A DNA stretch of 64,000 nucleotides from Neckera pumila (lineage: Eukaryota > Streptophyta > Bryopsida > Hypnales > Neckeraceae). Shown one piece after another: positions 37,264 to 48,874 of the stretch. Both the position numbers and the translations under genes were made by a program. The notes under the pieces were generated by a model, which saw only the letters and a program-made list of their open reading frames with translations, was not told where the DNA came from and searched no databases. The DNA is taken from the NCBI GenBank assembly GCA_963969595.1, contig OZ018415.1, positions 9,548,001 through 9,612,000 on the forward strand, given 5' to 3'. Every line of letters starts with the position of its first letter. Positions within the stretch are counted from its first letter, which is position 1.

Positions 37264-38090
37264 GCTCACTGAAGTAATATACAGTGACTTCCAAAAGTAG
37301 TGAGCCACCATATAAATCAATCTCATAAATTTAAATATTGGAATTGTAAAGTGAAATTTGGACATGTTGTTGTACAAAAGGATTTTTGCCCTCATATGTA
37401 ATTTTATTTAGAACGGACTACATGTAGACCTATTATTATTTGGATGAAATTTCTAGATAAAAATAATTTTTTTGTAAAAAGCCAAAATTTCTGATTTTTT
37501 TTATAGGGAGAATGTACATCTTCACTAAAACCACATGTTACAAGTTCCTTTAATTTTGAATTTTTATTGATTGAAATCTTATTGATTGAAATTTTATCTC
37601 AAAATTTTGACTATTTTATTTTTCACTCTCTAAATTGCAAAAAAGTATGTTTTTTGATGTATGTAGTTATTTGATGTTATTTTCAATTTTTGTTTTTGTT
37701 TTTTTGCATTTTATGGAGTGCAAAATAAAAAAGCCAAAATTTCAAAGTCAAATTCATTCATTATGATTTCAATCAATAAAAATCCAAATTTATGAAAGTG
37801 GCAACATGTAGTTCTACTCAAGATAGAAATCCTTTCTTATAAAAAGATATGAGACATTTTGGCTTTTCACAAAAACTTCATTTTACATAGAAATTTCATT
37901 CAAGTAATAATAGGTCTAAATATGGTCCATTCTAAGTGAAATCACACATGAGGGTAGAATCCCTTTCGTACAGCATGTCCACATTTTACTTTATAATTAC
38001 AATTTCTCAATTTATAAGAGCAATTTATATGGTGGTGCACTACTTCTAGGAGTCACTCTAGCTTAGGCAGTAATATGTGACATAGTTAGC
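37264..38090. mobile_element. foldback (hairpin) element with arms of about 240 bp, family B
   Basis: The left arm 37264-37497 and right arm 37845-38090 are inverted copies. Examples are GTAGTGAGCCACCATATAAA against GTAGTGCACCACCATATAAA, and TAGACCTATTATTATTTGGA against TAGACCTATTATTACTTGAA, when the right arm is read on the other strand. The loop of about 350 bp contains a second, weaker inverted repeat. No coding sequence. Confidence 0.88.
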
Positions 38091-38164
38091 TATAGTTGCA
38101 CGGTCTAAACATTGTGGGCCCCTAAGGTATTCCTTTCATCTATGACTTAGGGATACGATCAAAG

Positions 38165-38635
38165 AGGGTTGACCCCCTTGTTGCCCCATATTTTATCCCT
38201 AGGTTAAATTTTGGAATTTTTTAAATTATTTCCCACCCATGATAAATTTTGCAAATTTTGAATTTATAGTTGCAATCAGAGGCCCCAAATTAGTTAACGT
38301 AGGAGAGGTGAGAAATAGCTTATAGGTAAAATTTACAAGGTACAAAACTAATGAAGGCAACTTTTACGTTTATTCTTGGCTGGGAAAATTAAGGGTTGGG
38401 GTAAATTGACCCCTTCGCTTGGTCCCCCCCTAGGGTGCATGTAAAAAAAAAGCACCGTGTTAATTCTATGTTCTTCACCTCTCCTAGCTAATTTGGGGCC
38501 TCTAAGTGCAAATATGAATTCAGAATTTGCAAATTTTATCATGCATGAGAAATTAAAAATTTCAGGGTTTTCCTCAAGGGCGAGCAAGGGGGTTGATTTA
38601 CCCCAGCCGCAATAAGGGGTCAATCCTCCTTGGCC
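38165..38635. mobile_element. foldback element, family A copy 2
   Basis: GAGGCCCCAAATTAG (about 38278) pairs with CTAATTTGGGGCCTC (about 38490). The outer arms with GTTGACCCCCTTG and the complement of CAAGGGGGTTGATT also pair. It shares the CTAATTTGGGGCC core with 7541-8220. Confidence 0.85.
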
Positions 38636-38694
38636 TTGACATGCATTGCTAGGGTTAGCCTCAAAAACATCATAAGACCTCCAAAGTTCTTATA

Positions 38695-38712
38695 TTAACC
38701 CCTAAGCGCGCC
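38695..38712 (+). repeat. left target site and terminal inverted repeat of the piggyBac element
   Basis: TTAA target site followed by CCCCTAAGCGCGCC. Confidence 0.85.
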
Positions 38713-40127
38713 GACGTCCATATTATGGATGACGCACAGAGGAGAAGTTCCGTAACTTTCATTCCGTGGCCATTTTTCATCCATCCTTTTTTCTACAGGT
38801 TGATGAGGGTGTTGTTTCTATCATAGTGAAGGGAGAACTCAGAAATGCAATAGCAATTTTTATACAGAGATGGCTTTGTCAACATGTATAATGAAATGCA
38901 AGAAATTTCTATTTGCCCTGGTTCAAAAAAGCAAATTTTCAAAATTTTTTTTTTTTTTTTTTTTGTTGCGGGTAGTTTCTGACTGTACAATTGCAGTACG
39001 TCAACAGTATTTACTGCGTCCGAGTTTTTTATTGGAGGTCTCTTATTAAAAAAACAACAACTTTTTTGTAAAGGAATGTTTTCACTGATCTTATCACTAG
39101 ATCACGATGGCTTGCTCACACTTGTCAGCTTCGAAGAATTAGGCGTACTGTTTAATTCTTCCAACAATCATCTGGCGGCTGCTACTTCATTGAGCTCATC
39201 CACATTCTAGAGCTTCAATGAACTCACTATGTTGTAGGCTATGCAAGGACTATACATTGTTGGGAGGCCTCCCTATAATTAGTACAAGAGTCAGCAATGA
39301 GAGCTTCTCAGCCGCTATGCACATTGAATGATTCATTTTTCTATTGCAACTAGTAGTAGAACCTAGTAATTTCTACAACGTAAACAAACAAGGAGTGCTT
39401 CATTTCACAGAGTGAGTTCAGCTTGTTCAGCACTCTTTCATGGGAAAAATCTGCATGATGTACAACGACATTCAAAGCTTGTCGATTGCATGCATGAAGG
39501 ACTAATGCAACAACTTGCAGACCACTCTCTCAAGATGCATAAGAACAAATGCTCATATTCCTGTTTTTCACCTGCATTCACAGTTTCATGACATGTAAGG
39601 AGCTCCATAACCTTTACATGTAGCCTTCTTTCACTTCTTGTTGTGTTAAGAATCACTTCTTTCATGAGCTTTTCATGAAGTCTTCCACTATTTCCTCTAC
39701 ACCTCCTTGCAATTCTCCTCACTTGTTTAAAGTTTTAGTTTCGGTAGTTTATATCATCCTGCGTGCTCCAAATCTATGAAAGCAAAGCTAATGCCCATCA
39801 ATGCAAGAGTATTCACAATCATTTGTAAGGCTGACCTCACTTATTGTGCACTGACTTAATTTTGGCAAGAATTATGCTTAGTACTTACCTAGTAGCATCA
39901 GCTAACTGTGTTTGCTGGTCATTGCCAGATCGTTCAATTACCTATTGACATGCATTGTATTCAACTCCAGAAGTCATTGTGGGCACACTAGAAGCACATA
40001 GGTCTAATCTTCCGGCAGTTCTTTTTGCTTCAAGTTGTTATCCTCTTTTCATTGGTTATTCACATGACGGGTGTAATCGATGTTATGTTCGCAGGTCAAT
40101 ATCATTGGGGAATGACATTCTCTGTTA

Positions 40128-40502
40128 ATGGCCGTTTTGCTAGCATGCAGTGACCAGCCACCATCTAGGCTGCCAGAAATTCGAGAAAGCATTCGACAGT
40201 GGACCACATCTATCGGGGCAAGCGCTTCACAGAGTCGACAAATTCTGAGCCTTTTGGACAAACAGCAACTATTAAGGAGAGCTGTGAAAAGAGGCATCAA
40301 GAAACGAGACACTCCACGTGGTCTCCGATACCTATTTCGACATCACTGCGCCCGTATTCTGGGTTGGAGAGAGAGGGTACCTGAGGGACATCCACAAGGC
40401 TTTAGTGACAATGTGAATCACGCCTTACGGTTCCTGCTGTGGCCAGACATTCCATCTCCGCCGTGCCTCTGCCGCCACTGCATCTTTGTTGCCTATACGT
40501 AG
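40128..40502 (+). CDS. small ORF inside the piggyBac element, product not recognised
   Basis: A 124-codon frame with ATG at 40128, ending 60 bp before the transposase frame. It is rich in Arg and Gln, with a basic helix-like stretch (LLDKQQLLRRAVKRGIKKR) and a C-terminal CLCRHC cluster. It is in the same frame as the transposase ORF but separated from it by TAG and TAA. It could be an accessory DNA-binding protein, a 5' exon of the transposase, or chance. Its base composition matches the transposase and not the AT-rich host flank. Confidence 0.4.
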   Translation: MAVLLACSDQPPSRLPEIRESIRQWTTSIGASASQSRQILSLLDKQQLLRRAVKRGIKKRDTPRGLRYLFRHHCARILGWRERVPEGHPQGFSDNVNHALRFLLWPDIPSPPCLCRHCIFVAYT

Positions 40503-40562
40503 GCAGTGCTTTCCTCATTAGCTCACGTCCATCATCTCTTTGAGGGCTAACACATTTTAGCT

Positions 40563-43500
40563 ATGGCTTCCAACACCAATGCAGCAGTAAAATGTCCGAG
40601 GTCTCCCTACCGAACCCGACACTTCTGCAGGTCGGCTATGTTGCAAGCAAATGCATCAGAAGCTGAAGAATTGACAGTTTCTTCACTGAAGAGGAAGGAC
40701 ACGCTGGACATCGATGTACTAGATGACAAGAAGAGAAGACGTGGGAAAATGGTCATGAGTAACATTGACTCGTCTCCGCTCTGCATGTCTGATGCAGTGG
40801 CCGTTGCAGCTGCTGTGGAAGTGCACGGGTCGATACAAAGCACTCGTCCTCAGCAACCTGGGTCTGTTTGTGTGTTGCCTTGGAGAGGAGAGCGGTGGAC
40901 CGTTGTGCCCACCGTAGCCGACGTGGAGTGGCCCTCTCCAACGACCCCTATTCCAGTGCGTTTTCCTGCACATATAGCGACAATCGAATCAACCAATGAA
41001 GACTCTGAAAGAGAAGTAAAGTGGATCCTAGGACTTGCTATCCAGTTGTACGTGCATCCGCTAAGGCAGCATCTCATGTACGTTATCATGCTGGACGATG
41101 GCAGGGAGGTGCATTTGCCCTGTGGTGATGTGGACCGCATTCTGTTGTTCCAGCACCACGACTCTACATAGGACTTGCTGCCAGACAATGGCGACTCCGA
41201 CCAAGTACTTATAGGAGGCCATGAGTCATCCATCGACCCAGAAGATGAGAGCCATACCTCTATGCGTTCGATGAAGACCATGCGACCGAATTCCTCGACT
41301 ACAGAAGACTCCAATCTTGCTGGAGATCAGGACGACTCCTGGATGTCGTGGTGCAATTTCCCCGACTCCACTAATGACGGACGCCAACCCCATGCAGAAG
41401 GTGCTACTGATCCAGGGAGTACGTCCATGCAGCTCACCCCGACAAACCTTGGCAATGTGGAAGCTGAAGTGCATTTCAACATGGGGCCACCCTCTGAAGT
41501 CGCAAAAGACGGAACAAACATGCAGATGACACCGTTCTTGAACATATTTTCTGCAGTCACGGAGGACTATAGTCCAGCGATCGAAGGTCAAACCAATGTT
41601 CAACAGAGAACTACAGATACAAATTTATCACTACCTACAGTGGGTGCGCAAACTGCTGGAATTCTCAACTCCTTGTGGACGCCAACTTCCCAGAGCCCGC
41701 AGTCTCCACCCATTACTACTCTCCAGCAGAGCAATCGAAGAAGGTCCAATGATGTCGACGAAGGACTCACTCACACAAGAGGCATTGGAATTACAGTCCC
41801 GTCACTATGCACCATCTTCCCGACATCGACGTTCCTAAACCAGGAGTCCAAGAAAATCATTGAGGACGTGATGTATCATGCAGAGCACATGGGGCAGACT
41901 CGAAGCCAACATGTGCCACCAGTTGCTACTGTACCTGGAGGAAGTTGTCCCTCCTGCGGCCCGAACTGTGAAGGTCCTGTTAAAGCGGCCGGTGCAACCA
42001 CCAGTACAGCTGGTCGTGGACAACAACGGATACCAATTGTTGCCACCGGCTCTAACATGAATGCCACAGCTAATGGAAGGCGAAGAGGTCCTCGAAATGG
42101 ACGCCTGTCAGTAGTGGCACAGCGATTGGCATTCCTGCAAGAATTTTCAAGGCTTCACTGGACCATGCAAGAATCCGCTTTCCAGCAACCTTCTCCAGCT
42201 TTTACAGGCCCCACTCCAGGACCAACCTTTCCGATATTGCGGATGCCAACAAAGTCTTCTTTATTTGGTAGATTTTGGAGTGAACATACTTTACGTCGAA
42301 TTTGTGTGGACACTAATAGGTATGCCAACGAGTTACATCCCAGAACGCACTTGCCATTGGGAGGCGCTCATTGGTGGCGCATGGGCACACTTGAATTGAA
42401 AGCCTTCATAGCCGTTAATTTACTGATGGGAATTAAATGGCTTCCGAATCATCACAGCTATTGGAGGCGCACTAATGAGTTCCTTTATTGCCCAAGTATC
42501 TCTAGCATAATGACAGCTCGGCGTTATGAAGACATAACACGATGCCTGCACGTTGCAGATGACAGCGTCAATATAGTTGCAGGGCAGCAGGACGAGTTCG
42601 ACAGACTCCGGAAAATGCGATGGTTGGTGACGGAAATTCAAGAAAAGTTCAAAGCAAGCTGGAATTTACACCAACTGGTAACTGTGGATGAAACGATTGT
42701 TCCTTACAAAGGCAAATAGTGTCCCGTGAGACAATACATGCCTCAAAAACCTAGCAAATGGGGTGTAAAAATCTGGTGTTTAGCAGATGCTCGTTTTAAA
42801 TACATTTACGATTTCCAGATTTACACTGGATCAGTTGCCAGGGAACTGTTGACAGGCGGCAGACCACAGGACGCCAAAACTGGACACGAAGTGGTGATGC
42901 AATTGATGGAGGGATTGCATGGGATCGCACATGTTGTCTGTACAGACAACTTCTTCACATCCGTCAAGTTACTTGTTGCCTTGAAGACGCTTGGAAGCTA
43001 CGGAGTGGGAATAGTTTGTCGTGATCGATTGGGTCTACCAAAGGCATTGGTGGATACCAAGACCCTTTCAAAGGAACCACAAGGAACATTGCTTTGGAAG
43101 ATGCATACCGGCCAACAGATCACTTGCGTTGCTTTTGTGGACCGGAAAGCGGTCCTTTTCCTTTCCACCTACTATCCGCCCATTCCAGCACCGAATGAGG
43201 CATGGCCTACAGTGCCGAGGCGAATTGATGGCGTCGCCATAGACTTGGACACCTCCCCTGTTCACAAGGCATATTGTGATTTTATGCGCGGAGTGGATGT
43301 TGCGGACCACCTGCGCGGCAGTTATTCATGCCAAACCCGTAGCCACAAGTGGTGGCATAAGGTGTTTTTCTACCTTTTGGATACGTCCGTTGTAAATGCC
43401 TTCATTTTGAATGGAGTTGCTCTGGAGCAACTAGAGAAGGATCCAGAAACACATCTCAATTTCCAATTGCAATTAGCTGAGGAGTTGAGTCGACCATGGA

Positions 43501-43697
43501 GCATGCAGAGGGGCGCTGTCTCACAGTTCCGCCTCTCGGTTTTGGGAGTGCATGGGCTCGTCAGAAGTGAGAGTCGTCGGAAGTGTAGATTTTGCATGAG
43601 TCGAAAGCGCACAAATCTCATGTGTCCCCAATGCGGTGGTGTACACCTACACTTAGGCGAATGTTTTCAACAAAGCCATTACGTTGTCAGACGCTGA
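40563..43697 (+). pseudogene. piggyBac transposase (DDE_Tnp_1_7) frame with two in-frame TAG codons
   Basis: A single frame of 1044 positions runs from ATG 40563 to TGA 43697. It is broken only by TAG at 41169-41171 (position 203) and 42717-42719 (position 719), with no frameshift. Positions 1-202 hold a basic patch (DDKKRRRGKM) and a small Tudor-like strand pattern (LMYVIMLDDGREVHLPCGDV). Positions 203-560 are low-complexity and Thr/Pro-rich. The core has SLFGRFWSEHTLRRI, the first catalytic Asp in TVDETIVPYKGK (709), RQYMPQKPSKWGVKIWCLAD, the second Asp in VCTDNFFTS (795) and the third in MRGVDVADHLRGSYS (912). The C-terminus is a Cys/His-rich zinc-binding module (CRFC, CPQC, HLHLGEC). piggyBac uses a DDD triad and cuts at TTAA, which fits the flanks. 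The second TAG lies just after the KGK block, so the full core cannot be made without readthrough or splicing. Confidence 0.92.
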
Positions 43698-46312
43698 ATA
43701 CATTCATAGCCGTAAGTACACATTTTCAGTATACATAGTGCATAGTTTTCCATACCGGCAGTTACAGAGAAGTCAGTAACAGACAGGGTTTTATTTCTGC
43801 GAAGAAGTTCATTGCAGTGAAGGAGAACCTTTTTTGAAGCACTAGCAAGTAGAATTAGTGTAGTAATCATGTGAAAAATAATAGATTGCAATATAGTAGA
43901 TATAAAAAAAGTGACTGTCGTTTGCTCGGCAGCCACCAAAAATGTATTGAGCACAGAAGTGTGTCCATTTTTTATGAAATTGATAACTTGTGTTTAGCTC
44001 AAAAGCTATGTACAGTGTGCGCAGTCCTGACAACTATGGAGGGGGGATCGATCTCTGCTGTGACTTATGCCATGACGGTAGTTTGAAACACCTGTAGTAG
44101 GTTTGACGAGGTAACCCACCCACCCACCCACCCACCCCAAAAAAATTGGAAGGTAATTTTATGTCCAAATGCAATGTATGTGGCTCTGCGGCTTGTGGTG
44201 GAAAAATTCTGTTGTGTCTGAGGAGCTTCTGAGCTCTGTAGTTACCTTTGGTGGAAATTTACAAGCAGAGGTACAAAGAATTTAAACCCAATATCCAGAG
44301 GCATCAACTTTGTTTATGACAAGATTGCATTATAGAAGAGTAAATTAATTTTATAGCATTAGTGTCTTTTAGATTGGACGTTGCAGAAGAAATTGAGAAT
44401 TGAGTTCTGAAGCTCTGTTGGTCGTTTGCGCAATTGATTTGGAGCGGTGGCCACAAAACTTTTGTCAATTCTGTGGTATGTGAGGTACACTCCCATTCCT
44501 TAAGTACCAAGTTGATCACAGTCGTATGCAATGAGAAGTAGAGTACATGAGTTTTTCAGTAGCGGATGAGGAAATGAAGGGAGTTTTTTTTTGTGCAATG
44601 ACTTTTGTGTATGCATAGCAGCCATTTGAGAAGGACTTCGATTATCAGACTTTGTGGCTTACAAATGACATTATCAAAAGCACATTTCTGTAATCCTGTG
44701 AATGCTTGGTTTCATGCATAGTACGCAGGTGAGTTTTGCACGCTCTCTTCAGGTCAGGAGGCTAATTGATCAAGATCTTCATCTCTAGGAGAAGGAAACT
44801 ACTGTTTAAAGAGGAGAGAATCACAAGGAAGTAGTTCACTGAAATTGTGTCCTTCATGACTAGAAAACTCTTTGGCTTTTGTACATTATTGTCTGTGAGT
44901 CACAGAAGATCATGGAGGCATTGAAGGGTTCAGTTGCTGCTCATGTCTTTGAATCACTAATCTTATGGAATGACTCGAATTTGTGTTGACAGTAAGCCCA
45001 ATGGAGACATCCTCTTTTGTTTGTAACAATGCAGAATGTGGTTGGTAATGAATTCAGGCTACCTTACTTCTGTACATTATTGAACATGCTTGGATTTGGG
45101 GAAGGCTTAATATTACAACGTCTCAGTAATATCTGCCCTTGTAAGTGTTAATAATTACATACTCAATTCAATGTTTTGTGGCAATTTCAGGGCTTGCAAA
45201 TGCTTTTTATCATTTGTTCTGACCCATATGCAAGAGAGCAGGACTTATGCTTGGAGAATGTAATGTACATCTAAGTTTTAGAGAAGTTTGCTCGTTCCGT
45301 TTGCTGTGGAACTCTTCATGAGGAAGTTAGAATTCTGGAACAATTAGTGTTGAAGAACTGAATGCTTGGTGAACAAGGGAAAAGCTCAACATTTGTGCAG
45401 AGCTTGTCGACTTCTGCAATGACTGTACATGATGTAGAGTACACTTCAGAGTGGGACCAATTGAACGGAGTGTATCAGAGGTTACTTTTTACATTAGATC
45501 GTCATCGAAATCATCGTGAACGCTGCATGACTTATGCAGCCGGTCTTCGCCCCTTGTCAATTTTTGTTGTTTTTCGTTTGCAACTGAAAATTTAATTTCC
45601 ACTGAAGAGCATGCAAATAAAGGCGATGAAGAAGGAACATATCAGTCGTGCTGTGTCAGTCACAAAGGACCTTCACATTCGTCATCATTCTTTTCAGGAC
45701 GACTTTGACTCAAGCAGAATTCTTCTAGTAAAGTGGACTATTATATTGCCTGGTATGACGTCATCTTCCACTTTCAGCACATCAGCACTTCCGTCGTATT
45801 AGGCCCGGACAGCTTCGACGTCTGAAAATGCTTCCGAGGGCAACATCGTCGTCCTAATTTTTCTCTTCCCGGTCTAGTGGACAGATCAGCTTTATTGGCC
45901 CGTGCATGTCTTTCGTTTGCAGTCACAGTAAGCACTTGTCATTGCAAGGCTTGCTGTCGTGAATTAGTTGTGCAATTCAGCGCTTTCAGAGGTCGTAGTG
46001 AGTCTCCTCCTCACGTGCTTCTAAATGCTAATTTTTCCTAATTTTTGTGACCACCGGACATCCTCGAAATTGAAAGCTGAAATTACAGAAAGCACTCTGC
46101 CCGTGCTAGTCAATGGCATTCAGAATGCAGTCAAACCTCATAATATTTCAATCGATCGAAAGATTTGAAGCAATCCTTCCTTCTATCAGCAGTTATGAGG
46201 CTCGCATACAAGATCATGCGGTTGATTTGTTTGCCACACACTTTGTCTTCTGAAAAGGGCGCCTGCCATATTTGCTACTTTGCACAGTTTTCCAACACCT
46301 TCGCATGATAGA

Positions 46313-46329
46313 CAGCACTAAGGGGTTAA
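46313..46329 (-). repeat. right terminal inverted repeat and target site of the piggyBac element
   Basis: Read inward on the minus strand: TTAA then CCCCTTAGTGCTG. It matches the left terminus at most of the first 12 positions. Confidence 0.85.
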
Positions 46330-46756
46330 CACAAGTCACAAACGAGTGAGAGGAGAGCAGCGTGAAGAGTACGCTTCACGTGCTAGGGTTTGCCCAGAGC
46401 GCAATCGCATTCCACCTCTTAATCTCGAATCGATTTGGGCGCTTGCAGACGGCACTCGAGCTCGCTCCGGCGCTGGACCCCTCCCTTATCGGCCCCGTAA
46501 CCATCTCTGTGACGACGCCCGCCGTAGCTCCGTGTTGTTGTACTTTCCTTGCATACGGCTTACTATAGGGTTTGAATCGTTGTTGGATGCTGATTGCGAG
46601 GGGGAGTTTATTATCAATGGAGCGGCAATTGTTTTGTTTTGCCCACTGATGTCAAATTTCGTCCTTTCAATGCTTATTCCGCTTTGAGAAGAAGATTGTT
46701 GAAACGTTGTTGAACTTTTCTTGCATACGGCTTACTATAGGGTTTGTTGCGGATAG

Positions 46757-47314
46757 ATATCGTGGTGGACAACTGTGCCATTTGCCGGAATCATATCATG
46801 GACTTGTATAAGGTAGACGGCACTTCTCGCTTGTTGCCGGAATCATATCATGGACTTGGACAAGCCTATTACCACCCTGATTTGCAATATGAGTATATTG
46901 GGGCCAATTCCAAGAAAGGCATGTATTTTTCAGAGGTGTGCGCTTGTTTTGCAAATCAAACCCAAGTGGAATTATAATTTTTCAATCAAAATTGTAATTT
47001 CTATGAATTTTTGAAGTGTCAACCCTGAAATTACAAAACCACTTGTAGACTAGAGTCATACACATCATACTAACAACCCATAACCACCCTTCTATGTATC
47101 TATTAACACATAAATATGGACCAATGAAAAATCGACACATTATTCTTGGTGATATCAATGCTCTGATTTTGTCAAGAAAGTGAGTGGAGTTGGATGAGTG
47201 TAGTGGTGGAAATGGGGCCAAAAATAGGAAGGTGGCGGCTTTAGGCTGGTTTACCTTATCCAGTGCCAGACGAAACAAGCCAGGGCAACAAGCGAGGAGT
47301 GCACCGTGGCATGG
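46757..47314 (+). pseudogene. RBX1-like RING-H2 protein, two surviving exons
   Basis: RBX1 is the RING subunit of cullin-RING ubiquitin ligases. Exon 46757-46812 encodes DIVVDNCAICRNHIMDLYK after an acceptor GGATAG. Exon 47264-47314 encodes CQTKQARATSEECTVAW after TTATCCAG and ends at GTACGA. RBX1 normally reads ...HIMDLCIECQ...ATSEECTVAWG, so the join loses one zinc-ligand cysteine of the CIEC pair. I found neither the next exon (CNHAFHFHC) nor the N-terminal exon (KKWNAVALWAW). Part of the first exon (GCCGGAATCATATCATGGAC) recurs at about 46838, and CTTGCATACGGCTTACTATA occurs at both 46549 and 46718. I infer a decayed partial copy. Confidence 0.75.
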
Positions 47315-48874
47315 GTACGAGTCTCTTTGCATTCTTGCTGTCTGTCTCTCTTTTTAGTTGCTGCTTAGTAGTAAAGGTTGAAGATGCAGAATCACTGCAA
47401 GCATATGTAGGAGTTTGATTTGGTATAGAGCTGTGAAAGATTGCTTTGGGTAGAAGGGCCATATCTGTGGATGAAGATTTCTGATGCAATTTGAAACGTG
47501 GGAGAAGGATTCCAAACAAAATTTGGTTGAGACTGCATTGGAATCTTCTTTTGAAATTTGAAGTAATTCTATTTCTGTGCCTAAAAATTTATTTCGCTGG
47601 ATTGCGTGGAATCTTCTTTGAACAGTGACGTTATTTTATTTATTTTGTGTCTCAAAATTTGTTTTGAAGTAGTAGAAACGCATTGATCTAATATCAGTTG
47701 AACTACAGAAGTGAATTGACTGAGCATCGGAATTACACTCAATTTTGCAGGACACTTGGAATCCTGCTTTGGATATTGAAGTAAATTTCTTATTGTGTTT
47801 TGAAAAAGTGTAGGGAGAGCAGAAACGCGGTTATCACATAGCTTTTGAAAAAGCGTTAAATTATTGTGGTTTTTAGGGTTTAGGGTTCTATAGTTTCAAT
47901 TCTTTTGTGAACAATGCCTGGGGAATGATGAGACGATGATGAAGGTAGACAGCTATAACCTGCAAATGCAGTGTCACCCCTAGTCATGTCTACTGCAAGA
48001 TTATAAATGAAGATATATGGAGCTGTAGAGAGATCTTTGGGGAGATATATGGAGCTGTGGAGTTATTTATACAAGGGTTTGTCAATTTGATATGTTTGGT
48101 GGTCTATTTGCAGGAAATGATTGTCTTAATGGATCCAGTTGTTAAGAAGCTAGAGGACTTTGGTTTGCCTAATTTAACTTTGAATAATAGGTGGAAGTGG
48201 AGGTTGTTGAGGGTGTTGGGCTTTAAAGTAGAAATCTATACAAATGGAACATTATATACTTTGGTGAATTGTAATCGAGTAGCATAAGTAGTTTTTGCTA
48301 TATAATATTGTGATACATTTTGAAATATTGAAATGTAGTTCATATGTATTGTATATGTGGATCCATTCAAAAATTTTCAGCTTTGAATAAAGCAACCTGT
48401 TCTTGGTTTGTACATTTACAACAACTAACAATCTATTACATTTAGACATTTCGTATGGACAAATCCAACGCTTTTGTGTATATGAAAGTAGTTGCATCTA
48501 GAATTGCAAGACATTTGAGGCTGTCAAAATGTACACATTAGGTACATTTGGATTATTTATTGCAGTTCATTTGCAATATTGAAATATATTATAAACAATA
48601 CAAATGATATTTCAAATGTGTTAATTGCAATAGACCAGTATCTAATATGAAAAAATACAAAATTAAATTTTGAAATTGTATTGTTATTGTACATTTTCAA
48701 TACTGTATCAATATTGCACATTTTAATTGTAAACAATATTGTTTTAGTTTGTATCAATGTTAGACTGTTAAACAAATTTATCAATATTTCAACAATATTG
48801 TTGTGATATTGTTGCAATTGTCAATTTTTTCCTGATGAAGTTGTCCCGGTTTTCTGTGCAAGTTCCATCGAGAA
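47315..48874. other. intergenic DNA, nothing firmly recognised
   Basis: It holds a short plant telomere-like TTTAGGG doublet near 47877 and a 76-codon open frame at 48057-48287 of unknown nature. From 48300 to 48830 it is AT-rich with many CAATATTG motifs. Confidence 0.4.

Larger units (their letters stand above)
38699..46325 (+). mobile_element. piggyBac-class DNA transposon, full length (7.6 kb)
   Basis: TTAA at 38695-38698 and TTAA at 46326-46329 form the expected target-site duplication. The left end reads CCCCTAAGCGCGCC. The right end, read inward, is CCCCTTAGTGCTG. The element carries the transposase frame 40563-43697 and a small ORF at 40128-40502. About 1.4 kb of leading and 2.6 kb of trailing DNA show no recognised coding content. 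Trailing open frames at 45362-45595 and 45611-45802 are unrecognised. A T20 run lies at 38945-38964 and a (CCCA)n run near 44112-44138. The termini match the TTAA MITEs of this window over the first bases (TTAACCCCTAA). Confidence 0.88.

Noticed and set aside
39438..39722. 94-codon minus-strand frame inside the piggyBac element
   Set aside because: No recognisable motif and on the opposite strand to the element genes.
40607..43621. Minus-strand open frames across the piggyBac transposase
   Set aside because: They are shadows of the transposase frame and have no motifs.
40563..43697. Alternative genetic code with TAG as sense codon for the whole genome
   Set aside because: NDC1 ends at TAG exactly where the family ends, so TAG works as a stop in host genes here.
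46346..46687. 113-codon frame just right of the piggyBac element
   Set aside because: No motif, and it does not match the missing RBX1 N-terminal exon; possibly leader sequence of the RBX1-like remnant.
47870..47890. TTTAGGG telomere-type repeat
   Set aside because: Only about two units; too short to be an interstitial telomere and could be a promoter telo-box or chance.
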